DNA of 64,000 bases from TMED14 sp963925545. GTDB lineage: Bacteria > Bacteroidota > Bacteroidia > Flavobacteriales > Schleiferiaceae. Positions 42,752 to 53,100 of this stretch are shown here, in pieces. Position 1 is the stretch's first letter. The number at the start of each line of letters is the position of its first letter. The stretch spans positions 29,468 through 93,467 of the forward strand of contig CAWUSA010000007.1 in NCBI GenBank assembly GCA_963925545.1, written 5' to 3'. The notes beneath the pieces are model-generated. The model did no database searches, had not been told where the DNA came from, and saw nothing but the letters and a program-made list of their open reading frames with translations. The position numbers were made by a program, and so were the translations under genes.

Positions 42752-43126
42752 ATGGAACTTAGCGGCACCATTTATCGCCTTTCCGAAGCCCAAGACATCT
42801 CTGAAAAATTTCGCAAGCGCGAGGTTGTCATCAAAACCGATGATCAATACCCACAAACCATCCCCGTGGAATTTGTTCAAGATCGCATTGACCTTCTCAA
42901 CAGCTACAGCGAAGGTCAACAAGTGACCATTTCCATCAATATCCGTGGCCGCGAGTGGACCTCACCTAAAGGAGAAGTCAAATTTTTTGTATCTGTCCAA
43001 GGGTGGCGCATTCAGCCCCTTCAACAAGGGTCTGCTGCCGCACCTGCTTCAGCAACTGCACCTGTTGCAGCAACTCCAGCTCCTGCGAACACCAACGCCA
43101 CAGAAGACGACGATCTGCCATTCTGA
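42752..43126 (+). CDS. DUF3127 protein with SSB-like acidic C-terminal tip
   Basis: The 124-residue protein starts with a DUF3127 domain (about 1-90) with strands such as ELSGTIYRLSEAQDIS, REVVIKTDDQYPQTIPVEF and GQQVTISINIRGREWTSPKG. The W-x-x-P-x-G part resembles OB-fold single-stranded DNA-binding proteins. An Ala/Pro-rich disordered linker (about 91-115) leads to the last residues EDDDLPF. This closely matches the C-terminal peptide by which SSB recruits repair proteins. That layout suggests a nucleic-acid role, though this is inference. Confidence 0.8.
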   Translation: MELSGTIYRLSEAQDISEKFRKREVVIKTDDQYPQTIPVEFVQDRIDLLNSYSEGQQVTISINIRGREWTSPKGEVKFFVSVQGWRIQPLQQGSAAAPASATAPVAATPAPANTNATEDDDLPF

Positions 43127-43141
43127 TCAACGCAATGATTC

Positions 43142-43172
43142 AAAAAGGGCTCGCCATTGGCGGGCCTTTTTT
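43142..43172. terminator. Bidirectional terminator between the DUF3127 and ABC permease genes
   Basis: The stem GGCTCGCC/GGCGGGCC (one G-U pair) with loop ATTG has A and T runs on its two sides. The permease stop codon lies at its right edge. Confidence 0.75.
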
Positions 43173-44037
43173 ATGTCGTCTGGGTTCTCACGTCCAGCAC
43201 ATCCCTCAGTGCATTACCAATCGCCATAAAGGCCAACACAACCGACGCAAGGGAAAGGCCTGGAATCAAGGCTAAATGTGCTTGCCCTGTCAGGAGGTAG
43301 GGGTAGTGATCGCGGATCATTCCTCCCCAGGAGGGCATGGGAGGTTGGGCACCAATCCCTAAGAAACTCAAGCCTGACTCAAGCAAGATAGCCATGGCAA
43401 ATTGACTGGCAGCTAAAACCGTCAACGCAGGGATCACCTGTGGCAACACATGCTTTCGAAGGATTCGCCAGGGGCCATAACCCAAGACTTTGGCAGCTTG
43501 CACATACTCCATTTCCATGATGGTGAGCACTTGGCCTCGAACCAACCGGGCCACCTCCACCCAGGCAGTCAAGCCAACGGCAATGAAGACCTGCCAGTAG
43601 CCCTTACCAAGGACAAAACTCAAGGCAATAACCATCAGGAAGGTAGGAATACTCCAAAAAACTTGAATGATACTCGACAGCACGCGGTCAGTCCATCCAC
43701 CATAGTACCCCGCTATGGCACCAAATGGAATGCCAATGAAAAGAGCGATGGTAACCGCAATGAATCCGACACTCAATGATACCCGGCTACCCAGCGCCAA
43801 TCGACTCAGGACATCTCTGCCATAACGATCGGTGCCCATGTAATGCGTTTGATGGGTTGAGCCATCAGCCAATGGCCGTTCATAGCCCATGGATTTAGCA
43901 GCATGTGCAAGATGCATGTCATTCGCATGCCTGGTTTGGTCAGGGACCCATAAATCTGCAGTTATTGCAGCGGTCAACCAAACAAACAAAACCACAAGCC
44001 CAAGTCGTCCCAAGGGGTGACCTAGGAGGGATTTCAT
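43171..44037 (-). CDS. ABC transporter permease, DppC/OppC type
   Basis: This inner-membrane subunit belongs to a peptide or nickel type ABC importer. The 288-residue protein has the family N-terminal segment, the GTDRYGRDVLSRLALGSRVSL motif, and about six membrane helices. The EAA loop EYVQAAKVLGYGPWRILRKH contacts the ATPase. PSWGGMIRD is typical of DppC. No partner permease, ATPase or binding protein lies in the window. The start overlaps the end of the upstream protease gene by four bases. Confidence 0.88.
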   Translation of the reverse strand: MKSLLGHPLGRLGLVVLFVWLTAAITADLWVPDQTRHANDMHLAHAAKSMGYERPLADGSTHQTHYMGTDRYGRDVLSRLALGSRVSLSVGFIAVTIALFIGIPFGAIAGYYGGWTDRVLSSIIQVFWSIPTFLMVIALSFVLGKGYWQVFIAVGLTAWVEVARLVRGQVLTIMEMEYVQAAKVLGYGPWRILRKHVLPQVIPALTVLAASQFAMAILLESGLSFLGIGAQPPMPSWGGMIRDHYPYLLTGQAHLALIPGLSLASVVLAFMAIGNALRDVLDVRTQTT

Positions 44038-46160
44038 GACCGACCCATGTCCTGAAGGATTCTCATGGCTTCAGCGACATACAAATCACGGCTCAGCATC
44101 TTGTGCCAGCGACGGTTTTTCTCTTCTTTCATTTCAGCCTCTGCAGCCAAGTCACGGTCACCATTCAAGTCTTGATCAATCTCCAAAACCTTTTCAACAT
44201 CAAAGCCTTGAACCCTGATTGAATCTGAAGACTTCAACACATTTTTGAAACGTTGTTTCTCTGCTTGGTAATCCGCCTCTGACTGCAGGTAGTCATCCCA
44301 TGCAAGAGGTATATGGCTGTCCTGATCTCTGTCACGAAGCCATGTGGCATAGGTGGCAATGCGCTCAAATGACGCAGAATTAGCGATGCGTTTATTGGCT
44401 GGGGCAATCGCATCTGTCATGCTTGATTCCCACTGGGGGTATTGCAATGTTTCGATGTTGTCTACGGCCAATGGATTTTCCATGTCACGCTCTCCTAAAC
44501 TGATGTACTGGTAAGGATGCGGCAAGACAATGTCACTTTTCACGCCCTGCAATTGGGTCGTGCCACCGGTAATCCGGTAGTATTTCTGAATGGTCAATTT
44601 GAACGCGCCCAAAGGCCCATGTTTTCTGTAAAAGGGCCCAGCTGCACGGTCCATGTCAATGATGGTTTGGACGGTACCCTTACCGAAGGTTTGCGGCGAG
44701 CCTACAATCAAAGCACGGCCATGATCTTGCATGGCTGCAGCAACAATTTCACTGGCAGATGCCGTGTTTTCATCCACCAAAATCAACAAGGGGCCATCCC
44801 AGGATGTGCCCGCATCATCGTCCTTGTAGGTTTTGAGTCGCTGACCCGATGTCTTCACTTGGACCACTGGCCCTTGATCAATGAAAAGACCTGCCACATC
44901 AATGGCTGCTGGCAATGAGCCACCACCATTGCCGCGAAGATCAAAGATCAAGCGCTCCATGCCAGCTGCTTTCAGCTTGTCAATCTCCATTCGAATGTCC
45001 TCAGCGCAATCCCGGTTACGGTTTTGGTAAAAGTTAACGTAGAACTTTGGCAAGCGGATGTAACCCGTTTTACCATCATCCCCAAGGCGAGCTGACTTTG
45101 CAAATGTTGCTTCAATTTCAACCACGTCCCGGACAATGGCAATGACCATTTCTGAACCATCCACCTTGAGAACTGTCAATCGCACCTCAGTTCCTTTTTT
45201 GCCACGAACCAATTGAACAACCTTTTCTGTTGTCATGCCAACCACGTCAACCGGCTCCTTGTCCCCTTGCGCAACAGCAATCAACAAGTCATCCTTTGCT
45301 AATTCCCCTTGCTTCCAGCAAGCTGAACCCGTCACGATGGCTGAGACTCTCACGTGATCCCCGTCTTGAATCAAGGACGCGCCGATACCTTCCAATTGGC
45401 CGGTCATTTCAATCTCAAAGCTCTCCTGCTGCCTAGGGGGAAAGTAACTGCTGTGGGGATCAAAGGCCCCTGCAAAGGCGTTCATGTACAGGCCAAACCA
45501 GTCTGCGCGCTCCATCTCATCCATGTTCTTGAACCAGCTGTCATGAATATCCATTTCTTTCTCCCTGGCCTTGACTTCTAGCTCCTTGAAATCGGCGTGC
45601 TGTGGGTCAAAGCCTAATGCCTTCGCGCTGTCAGCGTGTTGCTTTCTATCGTGGAGGCGGCTAACCACCCTGAATTGGATGTAGGATGCCCAATAATGGG
45701 TCATGTCCTTATCATCCGCGAAGTAGTTCCGCTTACTGGCATCTCCTTGCAGCTCACCAGGCGAGGTCACATCAATAACCTCATTGAGCAGGGCCGCGTA
45801 CTGCCCTCTAGCTGTTTCAATCCGATTGGCCAAAATGGCCATGGCCTCATCAAAGAAATCTGTGCTACCCGCTTTGATTTGGTCATCTAGAAGTAAACGG
45901 TGCTGCAAAAGGGCTTCAAGGTCTCCGCTATGCAAGAAACGCTTCTCTGAATCCAAGGACTCAATGAACGCATCGTAGACCTCCGCCGACAAGCTGTCAT
46001 CAAAGGCCCTTGGCTGAAAATGTACAGATGACAAGGCGTCATAGACCAATTGCATGACGACTGCCTCTTTCTTTTGATTGGCGTCAAGCCAGCTAAAACT
46101 CCACGTCGCAATGGCTAAGATGACAAGGGCCGGAAGGATGTATTTGATCTGCTTTTTCAT
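44034..46160 (-). CDS. prc: Tail-specific carboxy-terminal protease Prc, S41 family
   Basis: This periplasmic serine protease cuts proteins near their C-termini. From the ATG at 46160 the protein has 708 residues with a membrane anchor or signal (MKKQIKYILPALVILAIATW). The N-terminal domain has FDPHSSYFPPRQQESFEIEM. A PDZ domain (about 245-330) and the S41 domain follow, with LIFDLRGNGGGSLPAAIDVAG and DENTASASEIVAAAMQDHGR, where the catalytic Ser lies in SASE. The catalytic Lys follows in SPQTFGKGTVQ. The downstream ABC permease gene is coupled by a four-base overlap. Confidence 0.94.
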   Translation of the reverse strand: MKKQIKYILPALVILAIATWSFSWLDANQKKEAVVMQLVYDALSSVHFQPRAFDDSLSAEVYDAFIESLDSEKRFLHSGDLEALLQHRLLLDDQIKAGSTDFFDEAMAILANRIETARGQYAALLNEVIDVTSPGELQGDASKRNYFADDKDMTHYWASYIQFRVVSRLHDRKQHADSAKALGFDPQHADFKELEVKAREKEMDIHDSWFKNMDEMERADWFGLYMNAFAGAFDPHSSYFPPRQQESFEIEMTGQLEGIGASLIQDGDHVRVSAIVTGSACWKQGELAKDDLLIAVAQGDKEPVDVVGMTTEKVVQLVRGKKGTEVRLTVLKVDGSEMVIAIVRDVVEIEATFAKSARLGDDGKTGYIRLPKFYVNFYQNRNRDCAEDIRMEIDKLKAAGMERLIFDLRGNGGGSLPAAIDVAGLFIDQGPVVQVKTSGQRLKTYKDDDAGTSWDGPLLILVDENTASASEIVAAAMQDHGRALIVGSPQTFGKGTVQTIIDMDRAAGPFYRKHGPLGAFKLTIQKYYRITGGTTQLQGVKSDIVLPHPYQYISLGERDMENPLAVDNIETLQYPQWESSMTDAIAPANKRIANSASFERIATYATWLRDRDQDSHIPLAWDDYLQSEADYQAEKQRFKNVLKSSDSIRVQGFDVEKVLEIDQDLNGDRDLAAEAEMKEEKNRRWHKMLSRDLYVAEAMRILQDMGRS

Positions 46161-46252
46161 GAAAATGGTTCGGAGGATGGAATTCACAGCCCGAATGTAC
46201 ATAAATCATGCCTTGAAGTAGGGAATTTGTCGATTGGCAACAAGAGATTGAA

Positions 46253-46260
46253 TAACTTTG
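46253..46260 (+). promoter_or_regulatory. -7 promoter element of the mechanosensitive channel gene
   Basis: TAACTTTG is a perfect TAnnTTTG match ending four bases before the ATG at 46265, so the transcript is probably leaderless. Confidence 0.55.
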
Positions 46261-46264
46261 GTTC

Positions 46265-47539
46265 ATGGACCCACAGCACATCAATCCCGGGCATTGGACA
46301 AGGGATTTTCTCAGCCAATACGACCTGCCAAGCAGCCTAGTCGCATTCACAACCATTGCAGTAGACCTTCTGGTGCTACTCATAGCAAGTTGGTTGATGG
46401 ATTTCATCGTTCGAAAAATAGTTCTCACCGCCTTGAGCCGCCTTGTGAAGCGATCAAACATCATCTGGGATGACCATTTTTTGAAAGAAAAAGTATTCCA
46501 AGCAGCCATCCATCTGATTCCCTTGTTGGCGGTACGCGCCTTTATCCCATTGGTCTTTGCAGAGGCTGAAAGCTGGATTGCTCCATTGGAAAACCTGTTG
46601 TCAGCCTTGATTATCTACCAGGCTGTTATCACCATCAATCGAGCGGCAAAAGCAACCGTTCACGTCTTGGAAAATCATGAGAAATATGTGAACAAGCCGG
46701 TGCAATCCATTCAGACCCTGGTTCAAGTCATCAGTTGGTTTGTGGGTCTGCTAGCCATCATTTCTATTTTCACGGGCACCTCGCTAGGCACCTTGATGGG
46801 TGCCCTGGCTGGAACCACAGCCATTTTGATGTTGATCTTTCAAGACGCCATCACCGGATTGTTGGCCAATTTTCAAATCACCATGTTTGACCTGGTTCGC
46901 AAAGGGGATTGGATCACCTTCAATAAATATGGGGTTGATGGTGATGTGATTTCTGTTGACTTAACCACCGTCAAGGTGCGCAACTTCAACAAGACCATTT
47001 CCACGGTTCCCTCAAAGGCCTTTGTCTCTGATTCCTTCATCAACTGGCGTGGCATGGAAAGCTCTGAAGTGCGTCGCATCAAACGCCACCTGGTGCTGGA
47101 TCTAGACTCTGTGTCCTTTTGTAGTGATGCCTTGATTGAAGACCTCAAGGGCATCGAACGTGTCCGCGATTACATCGGAACCCGGTTGGATGAAATTCAA
47201 GCAGAAAACCAGGCAAAAGGTGTCGATAAATCAAGGAACCTCAACGGTCGACATCTAACCAACATTGGCATCTACCGCATGTACATAGAGGCCTACCTCA
47301 AAGAGCACCCCATGGTCTCAGGTGAGCATAGCCTCATGGTTCGCCAATTGCAGGCTGGGGCAACAGGTGTGCCGCTGGAGATTTATTGTTTTTCCAAAGA
47401 AATCCGATGGGTTCAATACGAGGCTATTGTCTCATCACTCTTTGATCACTTGATGGCTGCTGCGCCGGCATTTGGCCTGCGACTCTACCAGTCACCCAGT
47501 TCCTTTATTGCAACAGGCCTATTCAACCCGCAAACATGA
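46265..47539 (+). CDS. MscS-type mechanosensitive ion channel, YbdG-like
   Basis: This tension-gated channel protects against osmotic downshock. The 424-residue protein has N-terminal membrane helices (about 25-47, 75-95, 100-120, 155-175). The pore helix region is GTSLGTLMGALAGTTAILMLI. The MscS beta domain has ISVDLTTVKVRNFNKTISTVPS and FINWRGMESSEVRRIKR. The C-terminal part is longer than in MscS, like the MscM/YbdG branch. Its stop overlaps ruvC by four bases, an odd but tight pairing. Confidence 0.88.
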   Translation: MDPQHINPGHWTRDFLSQYDLPSSLVAFTTIAVDLLVLLIASWLMDFIVRKIVLTALSRLVKRSNIIWDDHFLKEKVFQAAIHLIPLLAVRAFIPLVFAEAESWIAPLENLLSALIIYQAVITINRAAKATVHVLENHEKYVNKPVQSIQTLVQVISWFVGLLAIISIFTGTSLGTLMGALAGTTAILMLIFQDAITGLLANFQITMFDLVRKGDWITFNKYGVDGDVISVDLTTVKVRNFNKTISTVPSKAFVSDSFINWRGMESSEVRRIKRHLVLDLDSVSFCSDALIEDLKGIERVRDYIGTRLDEIQAENQAKGVDKSRNLNGRHLTNIGIYRMYIEAYLKEHPMVSGEHSLMVRQLQAGATGVPLEIYCFSKEIRWVQYEAIVSSLFDHLMAAAPAFGLRLYQSPSSFIATGLFNPQT

Positions 47540-48132
47540 CCGACAAGGATGACAGGCCTGACCGGCTCATCATCCTTGGGATTGACCCCGGCACCATCAT
47601 CATGGGCTATGGGGTTGTTGCAGTGGAAGGCAAGAAATTGACTTGCCTGGCATGCGATCATGTGAAATTTGACAGCAAGCGCAGCCCATTTGAGCGGCTG
47701 GAAGACATCTACGTGGCCATGGGCCATATCTTGAAGGAACATCAGCCAGACCAAGTCGCCATGGAAGCCCCCTTCTTTGGTAAGAACATTCAATCCATGC
47801 TGAAACTTGGCCGAGCGCAGGGCATCATCATGGCAGCTTCGTTGGCACATGAAGCATCGGTGACAGAGTATTCCCCCCGCCGGGTGAAACAGGCAGTTAC
47901 AGGCAGCGGGTCTGCCAGCAAGGAGAAAGTGGCGGGCATGGTGGCCGCAACCTATGGTTTATCTGAGGTGCCTGCCTCAACCGACGCATCGGATGGTTTA
48001 GCTGTTGCAACTTGCCATGCCTACAGCATCAATCAGGTGATTCCCAACCAACCGAAGGCCAAACAAGGGAGGAAAAAGACCACATCAAGCTGGGACGCCT
48101 TTCTTAAGGCCAATCCTGATCGGATTCAGTGA
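47536..48132 (+). CDS. ruvC: Crossover junction endodeoxyribonuclease RuvC
   Basis: RuvC resolves Holliday junctions in recombination. The 198-residue protein has the four catalytic acidic residues: D17 in LGIDPGT, E77 in VAMEAPFFG, and D150 and D153 in DASDGLAVATCH. The conserved RLGRAQG-type helix (KLGRAQGIIM) and YSPRRVKQAVTGSGSASKE also match. The C-terminus carries a short basic tail. It overlaps the end of the convergent HIT gene by seven bases. Confidence 0.95.
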   Translation: MTDKDDRPDRLIILGIDPGTIIMGYGVVAVEGKKLTCLACDHVKFDSKRSPFERLEDIYVAMGHILKEHQPDQVAMEAPFFGKNIQSMLKLGRAQGIIMAASLAHEASVTEYSPRRVKQAVTGSGSASKEKVAGMVAATYGLSEVPASTDASDGLAVATCHAYSINQVIPNQPKAKQGRKKTTSSWDAFLKANPDRIQ

Positions 48133-48524
48133 GTGATAGCCTGAGCTATCTTACTGGCAATGGCAGCAAATTCTTCCTGAGTGAAAACCATTTTTGGGTT
48201 GGAAAAATTTAAATCTTCCTCACTTCGAATAGGCACCAAGTGTACGTGCGCATGGGGCACCTCAAAGCCTAACACAGCAACCCCTACTCGATTGCATGGC
48301 ATGCAGGTTTCGACAGCCTGAGCCACTTGCTTGCACAAGGACCACAAGGCCAAATAATCTGCTTCTGGCAGATCAAAGAGTTTGTCCACTTCCCTTTTAG
48401 GGACCACCAAGCAGTGCCCTCGAGTCAAGGGCCTGATGTCTAAAAAGGCTATAGCCTTATCGTTTTCCGCAACTCGATGGCATGGAATATCACCCTGAAT
48501 AATCTTTGTGAAGATGCTGGTCAT
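48126..48524 (-). CDS. HIT-family protein
   Basis: This is a small nucleotide-binding hydrolase or transferase of the histidine triad family. The 132-residue protein has FTKIIQGDIPCHRV at the start, FLDIRPLTRGHCLVVPKRE, and the triad HAHVHLVP (H-x-H-x-H). Substrates for bacterial Hint-like proteins are nucleoside phosphoramidates, but the native one here is unknown. It lies three bases downstream of greA and probably shares its transcript. Confidence 0.92.
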   Translation of the reverse strand: MTSIFTKIIQGDIPCHRVAENDKAIAFLDIRPLTRGHCLVVPKREVDKLFDLPEADYLALWSLCKQVAQAVETCMPCNRVGVAVLGFEVPHAHVHLVPIRSEEDLNFSNPKMVFTQEEFAAIASKIAQAITH

Positions 48525-48527
48525 GCC

Positions 48528-48998
48528 TTAGCGACTGATGCCTGTTACTTCCAATTGCATGGTGCCATTGGGGACTTGGATGTCGACCATGTCACCCACT
48601 TTCTTGCCTAAAAGCCCCTTGCCAATGGGTGATGTGACAGAGATTTTTGCTTTTCTTACATCAGCTTCCTGCTCTGCAACCAAGGTGTATTTGAAGGCCA
48701 TGCCATTGGCTGGGTTCTTCAATGAAACGGTACATAGCACGCGAACCTGGGAGTCGTCCAACAGGGTCTCATCAACCACCCTAGCAGTTGACATGATGTT
48801 ATCAAGCTTGGCAATTTTCATTTCAAGCATGCCTTGTGCCTCCTTGGCAGCATCGTATTCCGCATTTTCACTGAGATCGCCTTTGTCGCGGGCCTCAGCA
48901 ATTTGTGCAGAGATACTAGGTCGCTCCACCGTTTTCAAGTGATCGATCTCCTCTTTAAGCTTCTGAAAGCCCTCTTCGGTGTAATAATTGATGCTCAT
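48528..48998 (-). CDS. greA: Transcription elongation factor GreA
   Basis: GreA rescues backtracked RNA polymerase by stimulating transcript cleavage. From the ATG at 48998 the protein has 156 residues. The N-terminal coiled coil contains YYTEEGFQKLKEEIDHL, with the acidic loop tip DLSENAEYDAAKEAQG. The C-terminal FKBP-like domain has ISVTSPIGKGLLGKKVGD. An upstream extension to 49031 has no similarity. Confidence 0.95.
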   Translation of the reverse strand: MSINYYTEEGFQKLKEEIDHLKTVERPSISAQIAEARDKGDLSENAEYDAAKEAQGMLEMKIAKLDNIMSTARVVDETLLDDSQVRVLCTVSLKNPANGMAFKYTLVAEQEADVRKAKISVTSPIGKGLLGKKVGDMVDIQVPNGTMQLEVTGISR

Positions 48999-49016
48999 GA
49001 TACCTTCTAATAATAC

Positions 49017-49039
49017 AAAAGAGACCCACAAGGGATCTC
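49017..49039 (-). terminator. Terminator of the TonB receptor operon
   Basis: Read leftward, GAGATCCC-TTGT-GGGTCTC forms a hairpin with one bulged base, followed by TTTTG. It lies 26 bases after the PorV/PorQ-like gene, within the greA upstream region. Confidence 0.5.
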
Positions 49040-49064
49040 TGTTGCCTGTAATACATGGGTAGAC

Positions 49065-50093
49065 TTAAAGAATGAAAGTCGCCCCAAGTGTGTGAATACC
49101 TCCAAAGGCCCCATTAGTCATTCGGTAAGCATAGCTCAAATTCATGCTTCCTCCATTGCCAGTTTCAGGATTGACACTAAAGCCAGCAGAGGGTCCAGCC
49201 ATAGCCTCTGTTGCTATGCCATCAAGTCGGTTGTCAAATGCTGCGTAGCCCATTCGGACAGCAAATAGGCTTTTAAACCCATACTCAAATGCAGCAGTGA
49301 ACTGATCCTTCTTGAAGGAGTTAGAAATGAAATTTCCTGCAACTTCAATGCGGTGATCACTGCTAAGGTCAAAACGCTTAGACATGCCGATGCTCAATTG
49401 CGTTGGCAATTCAAAATCCTCCGTGCCGCTCAGAAATCTTGATGAGTGTGATCCCGTTGGCACAGGCAATATGATGGACATGCCATCACCACTGTAACCA
49501 AATGAAGGACCAATATTTCTCAAAGTGATACCAAATCGGAAATCGTCATCCTCACCTGTCACATACTGGACACCTGCATCAAAACACACACCAGTAGCCG
49601 TCAAGTTACTAATGCTAGAATTATACATCTTGATGTTGATGCCACCATAGATACTATTGGTGAATTGCTTAGCATAGCCCACGCCAATGATAGAGGATGT
49701 TGGCTTGAAATAGCCAGCGCCTCCATCGGGAAGCTCCGTGGTTGTCACTTCAATTTCACCATAATTCATATTGGAAATATGGACACCTAAAACACCACCA
49801 TTACCAGTTGGCGTTGCAAAAGCTGCAGTGTTAAATTGAATGCCTGTACCAACAAGCCATTGGGTGTTAGCTAAGCCAAACTGGAATTTGTCTACATAGG
49901 CCAACCCTGCTACGTTACCGTACAGGGACTCAAGACCCATAACATTAGCTGTGTTAGCCTCTGCCCATCCAGCGGTAAGAGCCCATGGATTAATCAACAA
50001 TTCAGGGGCGCCGGCTGAGCCAGAACGCACAGGGTTACCTCCTTGTATCGCCATGGCGGCCATGACACTTAGGGTGATGAAAGTTCGTTTCAT
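49065..50093 (-). CDS. PorV/PorQ-family outer-membrane protein
   Basis: The 342-residue protein has a signal peptide (MKRTFITLSVMAAMAIQGG) and a FadL-like barrel of many glycine-rich strands. The family opening is visible: PELLINPWALTAGWAEANTA, then GLESLYGNVAGLAYVDKFQF, and ending GAFGGIHTLGATFIL. PorV is the T9SS attachment-complex shuttle, and many uncharacterised relatives carry the name PorV/PorQ family. Here it is last in an operon with a TonB receptor and a giant secreted protein, so it may handle that protein. ATG codons at 50099 and 50093 are both possible. Confidence 0.8.
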   Translation of the reverse strand: MKRTFITLSVMAAMAIQGGNPVRSGSAGAPELLINPWALTAGWAEANTANVMGLESLYGNVAGLAYVDKFQFGLANTQWLVGTGIQFNTAAFATPTGNGGVLGVHISNMNYGEIEVTTTELPDGGAGYFKPTSSIIGVGYAKQFTNSIYGGINIKMYNSSISNLTATGVCFDAGVQYVTGEDDDFRFGITLRNIGPSFGYSGDGMSIILPVPTGSHSSRFLSGTEDFELPTQLSIGMSKRFDLSSDHRIEVAGNFISNSFKKDQFTAAFEYGFKSLFAVRMGYAAFDNRLDGIATEAMAGPSAGFSVNPETGNGGSMNLSYAYRMTNGAFGGIHTLGATFIL

Positions 50094-50111
50094 ATTCATA
50101 ATCAATGCTAT

Positions 50112-53100
50112 TTAGAATCCGGTTGGATCAAATGGACGGAGGGTGCCAAACCATTTCACAATTTTTTGCCCAATGCCGGGCGCGTCAATGTGAATGATGT
50201 ACATGCCGGAGGCAATCGGAACTTGGTAATTGTTTTTAAGATCCCAATATATCCATGTATCAGTGTTGTCCTTAGACAGCGTACGAACCAAGGAACCTTC
50301 CACAGCATAGATACTAATCACACAGCGTTCAGGCAAATTGGTGATCTTAACCATGTTATCTAGCTGTGACTTCTCGTAGGCACTCATGGAGAAATATGGA
50401 TTTGGCACCACACGAATCTGCTCCAGCATATTTTGTGCGGTTGAGTCATTAGCCTTAATCACTGCAATGTCCTCTGTGTTGAATTCGTACTTGGGGTTCT
50501 TGCTGTTGCTGCCATCACCTTCATACTTTTCATAAGGACGTGCTACACGCAAGCGGACCGTTACATCAGAAGGCATGCTTGTATACAAGTCTGTGCCATC
50601 AAAGCGCCTATCCATCATTGGGATAGATACCCACATCAATCCTTTGGTGACATTGGAACGGAATAAAGGAGAGTTCATGTTCTCTAAGTCTGTCTTCAGC
50701 GGATTGTCTGCCTCATCAGAGCCTGCATACGCGAGGTCTACATTGGTCAATCCCTTGCGGTAACTCGGTCCAAAGACATACAAGTAATGCTGTCCACCAA
50801 ACTTGTAGCCGCCAGTCACAGGGTCTGCAGGGAAGGTGCTTTGTCGTGAACTTGGATTAAAAAGCATATCTCTGCCATTGTCACCAACCATCCAAGAGTT
50901 TTCGCCAAAGGCTAAATTCAATCGTGTGCCTGTCTCCAAATCAATGGCATAACCCGGGAACCAGGACCAGCCTGTGCTTGTACTGCTACGGACCATGTCG
51001 CCATTGACAAGATCCCATGAAGAACCGCCGCGCAAACGCCATTTCTTTTTGCCGCCCTCTGTCAACACCTGGTCTTCACCCAATTCAATCACAGGAACGC
51101 GCGTCCATTTAGATTTATCTGACGTGAACACAACGTCAATTGAATGCAGTTCAGCAATGCTGCGACGCATAGCGAATGCCACCATGGCTGAATCAGCGGG
51201 GCCCATGCCATAAATGTTGCCATTGTCATAGCCTCTACCCGATGAGCTGGCATATGTGAATGGTGCCCATGCGCCATCCAAGATGTTTCCAAAAATACCT
51301 TTTCCATCATTAGGGTAATCAGAATAGTACATGCCCGGTGCCGTCGAGACGTCATTAGCTCCAGCCAATACCCAGTTAGTGGGTGCGTAGTTATCATCAT
51401 CCCTAACCCAAGTCAACCATTGCTTGGTGGGGTCTTCAAAAACAATCTCAGATTCCAACATCCCGCCATTGCGCTCATTGGTGTTGTCGTTACCCGGGTA
51501 CTTTTGATCGCGGATTTCAACGGACAAGCCAATTTGGCTGATAATTTGCTCATTGATGAAGGTCAAGTCGGTCAAGGAATTAGCTATAAGATTGCCATTC
51601 TCATCCTCAATGCTCCAACGGGCGCTACTGCCTGTGCCATCAAAAATTAAGTAGAATCGACCCGATGGAACTTTCAATGGATCAACCACTTTCACATTCA
51701 CCGGTCCATACCCGCCAACATAGGTTGGGGTAGACATGGTAAAGTTTTGCAAGATGTAGTCTTCAGAAGCTTGATCAAGTAGCATGAAGTTACCGCCATT
51801 GCCTGTTCCTTCAAGACGAGTAATCACTGGAGAGAAGCCGTATTCTGCATTCTGGATTGTGCCGTCAGACTCTGATCCAACCAAGTGTGGTAGACCCTCG
51901 TAAAGCTTCACATTGTTACGTCCTGACAAGAATGGCTTGCGCTGGCCACTAGGGCTTGTCACCTGATTGAAGGACTGGTACTCATTGTAAGAATAGGCAA
52001 CAACAGAGAAGTAGTAGGGCTTGTGGTTAACCAAGCGCTTGTCCGTGCCAGTAGCAAAAATGTCCTCCTTCACAACAAAGCTCATTTGAAGACCATCGTC
52101 ATTGGCTTCCAAAGTCATATCCTGAGGCATCAAGAGCTCTAAGTTCGGATCTAGTTCCCAGTTGATGAGTCGATCAACGCCATTGTTGATGTCACATTGC
52201 GCAATCAAACGTGCTTGTGACGGGTCATAGCGGTCGCCAATCGATACGTTTTCATTGGCCAATTGGAAGACTTGAAAGCCTTCAAATTTGTAAGTGTTGT
52301 CTGTTGCGCTAATCAGCGGATCAACCTCCTGGTAATCTAACTCATCATTATTCTGACCCTCTCGGTAAGATAACATCAAGACCAATTCGCGATCCAACTC
52401 CTGAATGTCCATATCTGGTGCATCCGGACCATTGAGGATTTGGAAGCAGTTATCAAACAAGCTTTGCGCCTTGTCATCAGCAATGATGACCTTGTCGACA
52501 GAGGCAAAAAGATCTGCCTTATTGAAGTCCCTTGCCCACACAACACCTGTGGTAATGAAGTTCAATGCACCAGGCGCCAATGAGAAGGGGCCTGCATTGT
52601 GCAGTCCACGTTTATCCTCTTGGTTAGCTGGTGATTCAAACCAGTTCTGTGAGGCGGTTGGGTCGTTGTTACCTGTGGTATCGTAGGTGATGCCGGGGTA
52701 GGCGAATTTTGTGACCAATCCTGAACCATCAGAGGTGAATCCATCACCATTGGAGGTGTTACCCGGGCCCGATGGGGTCTCAACAACCAATGGGTTGCCA
52801 TTCATCCAACGCGACTGCATGTAGTTGTAAAATTCAGCAGCATTATCTGGGTTGCCTGAGAAGGAAGACCCTGTGTTGTTGTAATACATAAAGCCACTCA
52901 TGACGATGCGCTCATTGGTTCCAGTCACGGGGTTTTCAGCAACGCAGTTACCGTTGTCATCACGCACGCCGTCGATGCAACCATCGCGGTCATTGTCCAA
53001 TCCATCGAAGTAATCAGCAAAAGGTCCCTGGAAGAAATCAAAGCCAACAGCAGGTGGATTCAAACCATAACCAAGTGGTCCTTCGTCATTCAAGTCAGCG

